From NCBI RefSeq assembly GCF_902498805.1, contig NZ_LR701576.1, positions 62,001 through 126,000 of the forward strand: a stretch of DNA of 64,000 nucleotides, in the 5' to 3' direction. This document shows positions 43,025 through 51,131 of the stretch, piece by piece (within the stretch, counting starts at the first letter, position 1; each line of letters begins with the position of its first letter). The position numbers and the translations under genes were made by a program. The notes below the pieces were generated by a model. That model did no database searches. It saw only the letters and a program-made list of their open reading frames with translations, and was not told the origin of the DNA. The stretch comes from Imperialibacter sp. EC-SDR9 (GTDB lineage Bacteria > Bacteroidota > Bacteroidia > Cytophagales > Cyclobacteriaceae).

Positions 43025-43618
43025 CTAAGAAATGGTTTCCTTTTTTGTCAAATGGATAAATAGCTCCCGGCCGGCCCTGGGTGGAATTGAATTGTAACAG
43101 GTCTCAAATACCTTAAAATCAAACAGTGGCTCGAAATACGTCTTGTACTCCGCTGCATTGCCTCCAAAAGGAGGTCCGTCATTGTTGAGTGGGTCATTAA
43201 ACAATACTCCCACCAGCTTACCTCCCGGGCTCAACAATTCATGCATTTTCTCCGCATAGCTTTGCCTTAGCGACGGATCGATTGCGCAAAAGAAAGTCTG
43301 CTCGACGATGAGATCATATTGGCCGTTATGGTCAAAAAAATCCCCTTCTATCAGCTGCTCTTGCGTCAAATCAGGTACTCTTTGACGAAGGTTGTTGAGC
43401 GGTTCACGACTCAAATCGATGACAAAAACGTTTTGGAAGCCCTTTTTGAAAAGGTATTCGGCTTCGTAGCCATTTCCAGCTCCAGGGATCAGAATTCTGG
43501 TTTGTTTGTCGGTGAGCTGATCAAAATAGGCCTTGAGGGGTGTGGTAATGGCACCGGCATCCCAACCAGTTGACCCATCCCCGTATCTTTTTGTCCAAAA
43601 ATTGGCGTCCAAATTCAT
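43025..43618 (-). CDS. TPMT-family SAM-dependent methyltransferase
   Basis: 197 residues. Thiopurine S-methyltransferase-like pattern: FWTKRYGDGSTGWDAGAIT, then ILIPGAGNGYEAEYLF (SAM-binding), VFVIDLSREPL and GDFFDHNGQYDLIVEQTFFC. The C-terminus FKVFETCYNSIPPRAGREL is also typical. Substrate could be thiols, halides or selenium/tellurium species. It converges with the O-methyltransferase gene, 8 nt apart. Confidence 0.88.
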   Translation of the reverse strand: MNLDANFWTKRYGDGSTGWDAGAITTPLKAYFDQLTDKQTRILIPGAGNGYEAEYLFKKGFQNVFVIDLSREPLNNLRQRVPDLTQEQLIEGDFFDHNGQYDLIVEQTFFCAIDPSLRQSYAEKMHELLSPGGKLVGVLFNDPLNNDGPPFGGNAAEYKTYFEPLFDFKVFETCYNSIPPRAGRELFIHLTKKETIS

Positions 43619-43646
43619 AAACTAGCTGTAATGACGGCAATTAACA

Positions 43647-43676
43647 TTGTTTTAAGACATTAGTTCCCTAATTTTG
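43647..43676 (+). promoter_or_regulatory. Promoter of the coiled-coil membrane protein gene
   Basis: TTG at 43647-43649 and TAATTTTG at 43669-43676, an exact -7 element, are separated by 19 nt, the usual Bacteroidota spacing. The start codon follows 40 nt later at 43717. Confidence 0.65.
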
Positions 43677-43716
43677 CGGCTGTTTTGACATTCTGCACAA
43701 GTAATAGACCAATACC

Positions 43717-44619
43717 ATGAGTGAAGGAGGAAGTAATAATAAAAAGCAGCAATCAATCGTCATAGCCCTGGCTATCCTTTTGTTGCTGGCTTTAGTGAAG
43801 ATAGGTATCGACTACAGCACCAATAAATCGCTCACGGCAGACAATATGGCGAAGCAGGAGGAGCTGACCGAAACATATTTCAGTCTTGATTCGGTATCAT
43901 CTGAGCTCGATAAACGCATCCAAACCATTACCGAACTGGGTGGTGAGATAGACACGCTTTTGAAAGTGAAAGAGCAGCTGGAGAAAGAAAAAGAGGCCAT
44001 AAGAACCCGAAGCAACAGAGAAATTGGGCAGCTAAAAGCCCGGGTGGAAGGTTACCGTGAGCTGCTGGTGGCACAGGACGAAGAGATTACCAAGCTAAGA
44101 GCCATCAATGAGAAGCTTTTAACGGAGAACACAGGCCTGAAAGAAGAGAAAAATGAGCTGACAGCTTCCATAAGAGACCTCAATCAATCCAAAAACAAGC
44201 TTGAAGAAAAAGTGGCCCTTGCCTCTCAACTGAAGGTGGAAAACATGGTAATAGCCGCTGTCAATAGCAGGGGGAAAGAAACTATCGGCGAGTTTAAAAA
44301 CCGCCAGGTTGAATCGATCAAAGTCACTTTCAACATAGCTGAAAACAAAGTGGCACCCGTAGACGGCAAAGATGTGTTGGTACGCATTGTGGCTCCTGAC
44401 GGCAATGTGCTGTTTGACGTTACGAGAGGTTCAGGCACTTTTTTGTTTGACAACCGGGAGATGTACTACACTGCCAAGCAGGAAATTTTGTTCGATAACA
44501 CCCGCCAAAAATTATCATTCCTGTACGACAAGGGCAGCGAATACGCAGTGGGCATTCACAAAGTAGAAGTGTATACAGACGGCTATTTGATGGGCGCAGG
44601 CTCGTTTACGGTAAAATAA
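43717..44619 (+). CDS. Membrane-anchored coiled-coil protein of unknown function
   Basis: 300 residues. A short polar N-terminus, one membrane helix (SIVIALAILLLLALVKIGID, about 14-33), a long coiled coil from about 50 to 165 (KEQLEKEKEAIRTRSNREIG, EKLLTENTGLKEEKNELTAS), then a C-terminal beta-rich domain of about 125 residues (NIAENKVAPVDGKDVLVRIV, YAVGIHKVEVYTDGYLMGAG). Topology suggests an inner-membrane protein with the coil in the periplasm. I know similar proteins in Bacteroidota but no function. Confidence 0.75.
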   Translation: MSEGGSNNKKQQSIVIALAILLLLALVKIGIDYSTNKSLTADNMAKQEELTETYFSLDSVSSELDKRIQTITELGGEIDTLLKVKEQLEKEKEAIRTRSNREIGQLKARVEGYRELLVAQDEEITKLRAINEKLLTENTGLKEEKNELTASIRDLNQSKNKLEEKVALASQLKVENMVIAAVNSRGKETIGEFKNRQVESIKVTFNIAENKVAPVDGKDVLVRIVAPDGNVLFDVTRGSGTFLFDNREMYYTAKQEILFDNTRQKLSFLYDKGSEYAVGIHKVEVYTDGYLMGAGSFTVK

Positions 44620-44734
44620 TGGAACCCTGCTTAAAGCCATTCACAGCAGCACTTAACATTCTTTTATGGTTTTATGAAGGGGTCGGAGTAGCATTGTAGT
44701 TTTAATAAGTTAGTGAAATTAGCCCCTATTTGAT

Positions 44735-45172
44735 TTACATGGACATAAAAAAAGTAACCTCCAAATTTCCATTTGGGTGTTGATATGTTATTCTGGTACT
44801 CCTATCGCTTAATGTAAGATCGCTTAACATAGATTTTGTAGTTTGATTATAAATCAGGTGCCTTAAATCAGTTTCTGTTATGCCCAAATAGTTGTCAAAC
44901 TCCCCCATAAGAACTTTTTGTGCCACACCAAGCTGGAACCTCAACACAAATGGCTGCATTGCACCTCGAAGAGTAAGAAAATCAACGCTATTTACATTTA
45001 CCCCAAAAGAAAAGACATAAATGAATTTCCCTAATAACTGAGAAGCGAAGGCAACTATAAGAATGTGCCACCAAACTAAGTCCCACCCCATAAAGTTTCC
45101 AAGAAGAATACAAGCGACTATAGAAACAACCAAGGTTGTCCAAACAATAGTCCTTTCCTTTTTTTTACTCAT
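44735..45172 (-). CDS. AT-rich gene for a small membrane protein, unknown
   Basis: 145 residues from ATG 45172; a longer in-frame start is less likely. Two hydrophobic helices (TTLVVSIVACILLGNFMGWD and WHILIVAFASQLLGKFIYVF) are followed by about 85 soluble residues (LGITETDLRHLIYNQTTKSM, RSTRITYQHPNGNLEVTFFM). No family is recognised. The DNA is clearly more AT-rich than the flanking genes, which may mean recent transfer. Confidence 0.6.
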   Translation of the reverse strand: MSKKKERTIVWTTLVVSIVACILLGNFMGWDLVWWHILIVAFASQLLGKFIYVFSFGVNVNSVDFLTLRGAMQPFVLRFQLGVAQKVLMGEFDNYLGITETDLRHLIYNQTTKSMLSDLTLSDRSTRITYQHPNGNLEVTFFMSM

Positions 45173-45617
45173 GATAAATAGGCTTGTTGATGAAATAACT
45201 CCTTGCGAGTCTTGTAAGGGACTTGCTTGACATAAAAATATAATAATTTTTCTCCCCCCGACCATCAGTTTAGTTTTTTGAGGGCTATGTTGTAGCCTGT
45301 GTTGGCTACTAATTCAGCAATTTACCAGTGCCAGATTGTCAATTTTCGATTTCTGAGATGAATCTCCATTAATATGGAGAATTAGGTTGACCTACCTCTT
45401 GCTGCCAAAGTTGGTGTGCTTGATTGGTACATCGTGGCATAATCTTTATCATTCTGATCACTAGACTCTCCTTTGTTCATATTTTTGTAGAAAAATTTAT
45501 ATCCGACCCAAGTACTATACTAGTCAGTCATTTAAAAACAAACATCTCCTGAATGCTCCTTGTCAATTACGATTCGATTACATACCTTTGCAGCCCATTT
45601 AATTAATAAGTTATACA
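45173..45617. other. Intergenic region upstream of rpsF
   Basis: No coding sequence is supported. It contains a small hairpin TCTCCAT-TAAT-ATGGAGA at 45363-45380 with no U-run, and near its right end the rpsF promoter (45560-45590). The predicted transcript leader is only about 20 nt, too short for the folded S6:S18 leader known from other bacteria. Confidence 0.5.
45560..45590 (+). promoter_or_regulatory. Promoter of the rpsF-rpsR-rplI operon
   Basis: TTG at 45560-45562 and the exact -7 element TACCTTTG at 45583-45590, 20 nt apart, lie 28 nt before the rpsF ATG. Strong match to the Bacteroidota consensus. Confidence 0.8.
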
Positions 45618-45977
45618 ATGCTTAACAATTACGAGACAGTATTCATTTTAACTCCCGTTTTGTCTGATGTTCAGATGAAGGATGCTGTTGAAAAATTCAA
45701 AACCGTGGCCGTCGACAATGGCGCAGACATGGTAAATGAGGAAAATTGGGGCTTGAAAAAGCTGGCGTATCCGATCCAGCACAAAACCACAGGTTTCTAT
45801 CAGTACTTTGAATTTAAAGCAGCTCCTGGGGTTGTGGCAGCACTCGAAACCGAGTTCCGCCGTGACGAAAAAGTTATGCGTTTCCTTACCGTTGCGTTGA
45901 ACAAAGACGCAGTCGAGTACAACAACAAGCGTAGGAAAGGCGAATTCAACAAAAAAGAAAAGGAGGTCGCAGCATGA
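45618..45977 (+). CDS. rpsF: 30S ribosomal protein bS6
   Basis: 119 residues: [78 protein letters not shown]. It binds bS18 on the 30S platform. First gene of the operon; the start is preceded by an A/T-rich leader without a Shine-Dalgarno sequence, as is normal in this phylum. It overlaps rpsR by 4 nt, and its last codons contain the SD of rpsR. Confidence 0.97.
   Translation: MLNNYETVFILTPVLSDVQMKDAVEKFKTVAVDNGADMVNEENWGLKKLAYPIQHKTTGFYQYFEFKAAPGVVAALETEFRRDEKVMRFLTVALNKDAVEYNNKRRKGEFNKKEKEVAA
45960..45967 (+). promoter_or_regulatory. Strong Shine-Dalgarno sequence before rpsR
   Basis: AAGGAGGT ends 6-7 nt before the rpsR ATG, a near-perfect complement of the 16S rRNA 3' end. None of the other gene starts I checked here has anything like it. 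It lies in the last codons of rpsF (Lys-Glu-Val), so coding constraint could also produce it. Confidence 0.7.
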
Positions 45978-46228
45978 CACTGATGAACGAACCCATCAAC
46001 AGGGACATCCAGAAAATTAAGAAGTATTGCCGTTTCAAGAAAAACGGAATCAAATACATCGACTACAAGGATGCTAACTTCCTGTTGAAATTTGTAAACG
46101 AACAAGGCAAAATTCTTCCAAGAAGACTAACAGGCACCAGCCTTAAGTTCCAGAAGAAAGTAGCCCAGGCGGTAAAAAGAGCAAGACACATTGCTATTCT
46201 ACCGTACGTAACTGATTCATTGAAGTAA
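45974..46228 (+). CDS. rpsR: 30S ribosomal protein bS18
   Basis: 84 residues with the bS18 core [20 protein letters not shown], then [20 protein letters not shown] and [15 protein letters not shown]. It pairs with bS6 and, in Bacteroidota, helps form the pocket that holds the anti-SD tail of 16S rRNA. Overlaps rpsF by ATGA and, unusually for the phylum, has a strong SD. Confidence 0.97.
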   Translation: MTLMNEPINRDIQKIKKYCRFKKNGIKYIDYKDANFLLKFVNEQGKILPRRLTGTSLKFQKKVAQAVKRARHIAILPYVTDSLK

Positions 46229-46241
46229 ACCACCGAGGATC

Positions 46242-46685
46242 ATGGAAATTATACTAAAAGAAGACGTAAAAGGCGTTGGCTACAAAAACGATACAGTTTC
46301 TGTAAAGCCAGGGTTTGGACGTAACTACCTGATTCCTCAGGGATTGGCTATTATCGCCAATAACTCCAATAAGAAGCAAGTTGAAGAAAACATCCGCCAG
46401 GCTGCTCACAAAGCAGAGAAGATCATTCAGGACGCTCAGGCGCTTGCTGCATCTATCGGCGAGTTGGTTGTAACTATCAACACCAAAGCTGGCGAAAGCG
46501 GCAAAATATTTGGTGCTGTTACAGCTCTTCAAATTTCTGACGCTCTGAAAGACAAAGGATTTGAAGTAGATCGTAAGAGAATCACTTTCAAAGAGGCTGT
46601 GAAGAACGTTGGTGAACACACGGTACTGCTTGATCTTCACAAGAATGTGAAGCACGAGATCACTGTGAATGTTGTCGGTGAGTAA
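46242..46685 (+). CDS. rplI: 50S ribosomal protein bL9
   Basis: 147 residues. N-terminal domain MEIILKEDVKGVGYKNDTVS and VKPGFGRNYLIPQGLAIIAN, central helix and C-terminal domain with GKIFGAVTALQISDALKDKG and HTVLLDLHKNVKHEITVNVV. It binds 23S rRNA near the L1 stalk. Last gene of the ribosomal operon, 13 nt after rpsR, followed by a strong terminator. Confidence 0.97.
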   Translation: MEIILKEDVKGVGYKNDTVSVKPGFGRNYLIPQGLAIIANNSNKKQVEENIRQAAHKAEKIIQDAQALAASIGELVVTINTKAGESGKIFGAVTALQISDALKDKGFEVDRKRITFKEAVKNVGEHTVLLDLHKNVKHEITVNVVGE

Positions 46686-46706
46686 TCCGAATACAAGATC
46701 ATAAAG

Positions 46707-46734
46707 AAAAGGCGCTCTCAAGGCGCCTTTTTTT
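46707..46734 (+). terminator. Rho-independent terminator of the rpsF operon
   Basis: AAAAGGCGC (46707-46715) and GCGCCTTTT (46723-46731) form a 9-bp perfect stem with a 7-nt loop; the T run extends to 46734. It begins 22 nt after rplI. Confidence 0.92.
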
Positions 46735-46789
46735 GTGCGTAAACCTTCATAACTGAGTAACTCTTTCACTCAGCATTAGGTTAACTTAG

Positions 46790-47140
46790 TTAGTTATTTG
46801 ATCTGAAACTTACTATCTCAAAACACCCGAAACTATCATCTTGAAGAAATTGATAAATCTCATGCTGATATTCTGTTAAAATCTCTACTATCATCTGTGT
46901 TTTGAGGTTGCCAGTGCGTATCCAGATTATTTTTGGAGGAAACCCATAAAGTAAATTAAGATCATTGAAATCGGAGTCTTGTGTTACTATGGTATAGCCA
47001 TTAACCTTAGCAAATTCCCAAATAGCATTGTCCCGAACATTGATCAGGCCTTCCTTTTTAACATGTGTAGCGTTGGAAAATTCGATCGGAAGGTATTTCA
47101 GAATTCTATGAGAGATATTCTGATCGAACAAGATTTTCAT
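46790..47140 (-). CDS. DUF5615 PIN-like protein, putative toxin
   Basis: 116 residues: KILFDQNISHRILKYLPIEF, then NVRDNAIWEFAKVNGYTIVT, QDSDFNDLNLLYGFPPKIIW. The LFDQN start, the central (D/E) and the TQDSDF motif are those of the DUF5615/Mut7-C PIN-like group, which supply the acidic residues of a nuclease site. It overlaps the DUF433 gene by 4 nt. Confidence 0.85.
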   Translation of the reverse strand: MKILFDQNISHRILKYLPIEFSNATHVKKEGLINVRDNAIWEFAKVNGYTIVTQDSDFNDLNLLYGFPPKIIWIRTGNLKTQMIVEILTEYQHEIYQFLQDDSFGCFEIVSFRSNN

Positions 47141-47364
47141 TGGGACACCTGATAAATCCTATTCTCCCTATCAGCTGCGTAACTTAAGGCTGCATATATA
47201 TCCGTTTCGGTCAGTTCGTCGAAGTCAGCCAATATTTCCTGAACCGTCATCCCTGAAGCCAACCAACCAAGAATATCACTAACAGTAATACGCATTCCAC
47301 GGATACACGGCTTGCCTCCTCTCTTCCCTGGTTCAATTGTAATAATTTGTTTGTAGTCAGTCAT
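47137..47364 (-). CDS. DUF433 protein, putative antitoxin
   Basis: 75 residues with the DUF433 signature IITIEPGKRGGKPCIRGMRI TVSDILGWLASGMTVQEILA (given in two parts) and a last helix DIYAALSYAADREN. DUF433 proteins have a winged helix-like fold and are found before DUF5615/PIN toxin genes. It precedes its partner with a 4-nt overlap. Confidence 0.85.
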   Translation of the reverse strand: MTDYKQIITIEPGKRGGKPCIRGMRITVSDILGWLASGMTVQEILADFDELTETDIYAALSYAADRENRIYQVSQ

Positions 47365-47452
47365 AACTAAAGTATTAACAGATTAAATCTACAAAAATTC
47401 ATGCATCTTAAATAACGATGCTTCTCCATACGTTATTTACTTATTTTGCGAC

Positions 47453-48415
47453 ATGTTTCGCACCGAAATTAGCATAACGCCACATCAGCATTTAATCACC
47501 CATCAGGATTCGATCCTGACCATAGGCTCCTGCTTTGCTGATGTCATGGGCAATCGCATGGCTGAAAGCAAGTTTTCAGTCGACATCAATCCATTTGGCA
47601 CCGTTTACAACCCTGTCTCCATTTTCAAGCTGCTTTCACAAGCTGCAAGCAACACCAGTTTTCCAAAAGAAGGAATCGTTGAAAGTCAGGGCATTTACCA
47701 GCACTTCGACCTGCATTCAAAGTTTGGGAAGAGAACCAAAGAAGAACTCCAGGCAGAGGTGCAACAGCTTGAGCAAAAAAACACCAAAGCGCTCGCTGAT
47801 GCAAAATGGCTCATCATTACTTTAGGCACGGCCGTAGTATACGAACGCTCAGGAGAAATAGTAGCGAATTGCCACAAAGTGCCTGCCAGTCAATTTTCAA
47901 AAAGGATATTGTCGGTTAAAGAGGTGATCAGAGCCTACGAAAATGTGCGGAACCAGCTTTTTCAGGTCAATTCCGGCATCCAAATGATAGTCACTGTTAG
48001 CCCCGTACGGCATGTCAAAGACACACTGGTCGTCAACAGCCAAAGTAAGTCCATCCTGCGGGTGGCGGTGGCTGAAATGACCGCATTCCCTGAGGTTAGC
48101 TACTTTCCCTCCTACGAGATCATGATGGACGACCTGCGGGACTATCGCTTCTACGAGAAGGACATGATCCACCCCAACGAAACAGCGCACGACTATATCT
48201 GGGAAAAGTTCTCCGGGGCTTACTTCGAGGAGTCCACCAGGCAGCTGATTCTTAAGTGGCAGAAGTTGAAAAAAAACCTTGAACACAAGCCTTTTCACCC
48301 GGCTTCGGCACACCATCAGGCTTTTTTGAAAAAGACACTGGAAGAAATGGAACAATTGAGTAGCCAATTGAATTTAGAACAAGAGATACAAGCCCTGAAA
48401 AAGGAAATTCTATGA
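47453..48415 (+). CDS. GSCFA-domain protein
   Basis: 320 residues. The defining motif [12 protein letters not shown] is near residue 25, followed by [12 protein letters not shown]. This is an SGNH-hydrolase-like family common in Bacteroidota and in some capsule loci; later [20 protein letters not shown] holds the probable Asp/His. Function unknown, perhaps a glycan esterase. Overlaps the DUF255 gene by 4 nt. Confidence 0.9.
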   Translation: MFRTEISITPHQHLITHQDSILTIGSCFADVMGNRMAESKFSVDINPFGTVYNPVSIFKLLSQAASNTSFPKEGIVESQGIYQHFDLHSKFGKRTKEELQAEVQQLEQKNTKALADAKWLIITLGTAVVYERSGEIVANCHKVPASQFSKRILSVKEVIRAYENVRNQLFQVNSGIQMIVTVSPVRHVKDTLVVNSQSKSILRVAVAEMTAFPEVSYFPSYEIMMDDLRDYRFYEKDMIHPNETAHDYIWEKFSGAYFEESTRQLILKWQKLKKNLEHKPFHPASAHHQAFLKKTLEEMEQLSSQLNLEQEIQALKKEIL

Positions 48416-50442
48416 CCAAAGGCCCGCAGCCCAACAAGCTGATCAGTGAAACAAGCCCCTACCTGCTACAACACGCCTACAACCCCGTCGACTGGCATCC
48501 ATGGGGAGAAGAAGCGCTGAACAAGGCACTGAAAGAAGACAAGCCTATTATTCTCAGTATCGGTTACTCTGCCTGCCATTGGTGTCACGTGATGGAACAT
48601 GAGTCGTTTGAAAACGAAGCCATCGCCCAGCTCATGAACGACCACTATGTGTGCATCAAAGTCGACCGGGAGGAACGGCCCGATGTGGATCAGGTGTACA
48701 TGGATGCCGTGCAAGCGATGGGACTGAGCGGCGGCTGGCCCCTCAATGTGTTTCTTACGCCGGAGCAAAAACCCTTCTATGGAGGCACTTACTTCCCTGC
48801 CAAAAAATGGGCTGGCCTGCTCGAGAATGTAGCTGAGGCATTTAGTAAACAGAGGCAAGAACTCGAAGACTCAGCTGAGAAGTTCGCTGACCACCTTGGT
48901 GGTAGTGTGCTGGAACAGTTCAGCCTTTCTTCGCCGAAAAGCAGCTTTTCATTGGCGGAAATCAGCTCTGCGGCTGGCAGACTGATCCCAAAGTTCGACA
49001 CAGTTTGGGGAGGGCTGCAAAAAGCTCCTAAGTTCCCTATGCCCAGCATTTGGCTATTCCTGCTTCGTCATGGACATTCCACCAACAGCCAGCAATTGAT
49101 TGATCATGTGCACTTCACACTAATCAAAATGGCACAGGGTGGCATCTACGATCAGGCTGGCGGTGGCTTCGCCCGCTATTCGGTGGATGGCGAATGGTTT
49201 GCTCCTCACTTTGAAAAGATGCTGTACGACAACGCCCAGCTCCTCAGCTTGTATTCGGAGGCATATCAGGTAACAGAGAATCCGCTGTTCAAAACGGTAG
49301 TGTATCAAACGGTGGAATGGTTGGAGCGGGAAATGCTGCACGAAGAAGGTGGCTTTTTCGCTGCCCTTGATGCCGACAGCGAAGGTGTAGAAGGCAAGTT
49401 TTACACCTGGACCAAACCGGAGTTTGAGGCAATAGCAGGCGACCAAAAGGAATTCATCAAAGACTACTACAATATCTCTGACAATGGCAACTGGGAACAC
49501 GGCAGGAATATCCTGTTTGTTACCGACCCCATCGAAGTAGTAGCCAAGCGAAATCAATTACCAATGGCACAGGCTAAGCAGGCTGTGGCTGCCTTCAACG
49601 AGCGGGCTATGCAAGTAAGGGCTTCTAGAATAAGACCTGGACTTGACGACAAGATCCTCACCGGATGGAACGGGCTTTTGATCAAAGGCCTGGCGGATAC
49701 AGCAATTGTTTTCAAAGAAGATAAATTTGGCAAGCTCGCTGCCAACTGCGCTTCGTTTATCAAAAGCAAGGCGTGGAACAACGGCGTACTGCATCGTACC
49801 TACAAAAATGGTCAGGCCAAACTTTATGGCTATCTGGAAGACTATGCTGCTGTCATTGACGGATTTGTGAAGCTCTACGAAGCCAACTTTGATCGGGAAT
49901 GGCTACAGTTTGCCTATTTGTTGTCCGAACAAGTAATGAATGAGTTCTTCGATAAGGAAGAGCGGCTTTTCTACTACACCTCGGGCAAGGGAGAAAAATT
50001 GATCACCCGAAAGAAGGAAGTATTTGACAACGTCATCCCTTCCACCAATTCGATGATGGCACACAACCTGCTCAAGCTGGGGCTTTACTTTGAAAACAAC
50101 CACTACCTTACTCTCGCTGAGGAAATGACTGCCAGGCTCAAGGCGTTGATACTGACGGAGCCCGACTACCTCACCAACTGGGCAATGATGGCAGGACAGC
50201 TGGCCAAGCCAACGGCGGAAATAGCCATAGTAGGGTCCGGTGCGGGCAAGCTTGCCAGTGAGCTTCAACAGACCTACTTACCCAACAAGGTGGTGGCCAT
50301 TTCTGAAACCGAGACCGATGCCCTTCCGATACTAACCGGCAAAAAGACGGTGAATGAAAAGGCCACAATTTATGTTTGTTACGACAGAGCCTGCCAGCGA
50401 CCGGTGGGGACTGTTAAAGAAGCTTTGTCGTTGATTGTTTAA
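48412..50442 (+). CDS. Thioredoxin-like DUF255 protein (YyaL/SPATA20 family)
   Basis: 676 residues. The N-terminal thioredoxin-like domain has [20 protein letters not shown] with the CxxC at 55-58, and the sequence [15 protein letters not shown] is the best family marker. The rest is an alpha/alpha barrel like that of N-acylglucosamine epimerases or glycosidases ([54 protein letters not shown]). Cytosolic protein of unknown role, possibly redox. Coupled to the GSCFA gene. Confidence 0.92.
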   Translation: MTKGPQPNKLISETSPYLLQHAYNPVDWHPWGEEALNKALKEDKPIILSIGYSACHWCHVMEHESFENEAIAQLMNDHYVCIKVDREERPDVDQVYMDAVQAMGLSGGWPLNVFLTPEQKPFYGGTYFPAKKWAGLLENVAEAFSKQRQELEDSAEKFADHLGGSVLEQFSLSSPKSSFSLAEISSAAGRLIPKFDTVWGGLQKAPKFPMPSIWLFLLRHGHSTNSQQLIDHVHFTLIKMAQGGIYDQAGGGFARYSVDGEWFAPHFEKMLYDNAQLLSLYSEAYQVTENPLFKTVVYQTVEWLEREMLHEEGGFFAALDADSEGVEGKFYTWTKPEFEAIAGDQKEFIKDYYNISDNGNWEHGRNILFVTDPIEVVAKRNQLPMAQAKQAVAAFNERAMQVRASRIRPGLDDKILTGWNGLLIKGLADTAIVFKEDKFGKLAANCASFIKSKAWNNGVLHRTYKNGQAKLYGYLEDYAAVIDGFVKLYEANFDREWLQFAYLLSEQVMNEFFDKEERLFYYTSGKGEKLITRKKEVFDNVIPSTNSMMAHNLLKLGLYFENNHYLTLAEEMTARLKALILTEPDYLTNWAMMAGQLAKPTAEIAIVGSGAGKLASELQQTYLPNKVVAISETETDALPILTGKKTVNEKATIYVCYDRACQRPVGTVKEALSLIV

Positions 50443-50485
50443 TCGGAAGATAAGGTCAGCAACTCACTATATGGAGTATTTTGGC

Positions 50486-50493
50486 TATCTTTG
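50486..50493 (+). promoter_or_regulatory. -7 element of the antitoxin-PIN module
   Basis: TATCTTTG, an exact -7 match, 25 nt before the ATG of the antitoxin gene at 50519. No clear -33 TTG was found at the usual spacing. Confidence 0.5.
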
Positions 50494-50518
50494 ATAAGCA
50501 GGCAAATGAACTAAAACT

Positions 50519-50728
50519 ATGATAAGAGCCAGCTTGATCCCTAAAAAACAACAGATTTCAATCGAAGTACCTGCCGATTATGTTGGCACAGAAATAGAAG
50601 TAATTGCCTTCAGGAAAAATGAAGGAGTAGAGAGAGAAAAGACAATACCCAAGAAAGTCTCGTTCTCTTCAATTTCTATTGACACTTCCGGTTTCCGATT
50701 TGACCGTGATGAAGCCAATGAACGATAA
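50519..50728 (+). CDS. Putative antitoxin of a PIN-domain module
   Basis: 69 residues: IPKKQQISIEVPADYVGTEI, then EVIAFRKNEGVEREKTIPKK and TSGFRFDRDEANER. The beta-strand start and the acidic tail are like antitoxins of VapBC-type modules. The PIN gene begins inside its last codons. Family name uncertain. Confidence 0.75.
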   Translation: MIRASLIPKKQQISIEVPADYVGTEIEVIAFRKNEGVEREKTIPKKVSFSSISIDTSGFRFDRDEANER

Positions 50729-51131
50729 GATATTTTTCGACAGTAATATCCTCATCTATGCTTACTCTAAAAATGAAATAGAGAAACAAGCCGTTTCAAG
50801 GAATCTAATTACAAAGTTTAACTCATATATAAGCACTCAAGTCCTTCAGGAACTTACCAATATTATCACAAGAAAATTTCATTTCACCTTCGATGACACT
50901 CAAAAAGCCATCATTGAATGTTGTCAAAACAACAGAGTATTTACGAACACAGACGCCATAATTTTAAAGAGTTGCCAGCTAGCATTCAGATATAAATTCT
51001 CCTTCTTTGACAGCCTTATTATTGCCTCAGCAATTGAATCTGATTGTAAAATTCTTTACTCAGAAGATTTACAGAGCGGTCAGGTCATTGAGGAAACAGT
51101 CACGATTGTAAATCCATTCGTAAGCATTTAA
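50718..51131 (+). CDS. PIN-domain toxin (VapC-like)
   Basis: 137 residues from ATG 50718 (other in-frame starts at 50679 and 50709). The PIN acid quartet is readable: Asp in FFDSNILIYAYS, Glu in QVLQELTNIIT, Asp in FSFFDSLIIASAI, Asp in LYSEDLQSG. Probable tRNA or mRNA ribonuclease, held in check by the preceding protein. It overlaps the antitoxin by 11 nt and shares 1 nt with priA. Confidence 0.85.
   Translation: MNDKIFFDSNILIYAYSKNEIEKQAVSRNLITKFNSYISTQVLQELTNIITRKFHFTFDDTQKAIIECCQNNRVFTNTDAIILKSCQLAFRYKFSFFDSLIIASAIESDCKILYSEDLQSGQVIEETVTIVNPFVSI

Noticed and set aside
45363-45380. Hairpin TCTCCAT-TAAT-ATGGAGA as a terminator or S6:S18 leader motif
   Set aside because: No U-run, and it is about 200 nt upstream of the rpsF promoter, so it cannot be in that mRNA leader.
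46254-46769. 171-residue minus-strand frame
   Set aside because: Antisense to rplI and running across its terminator.
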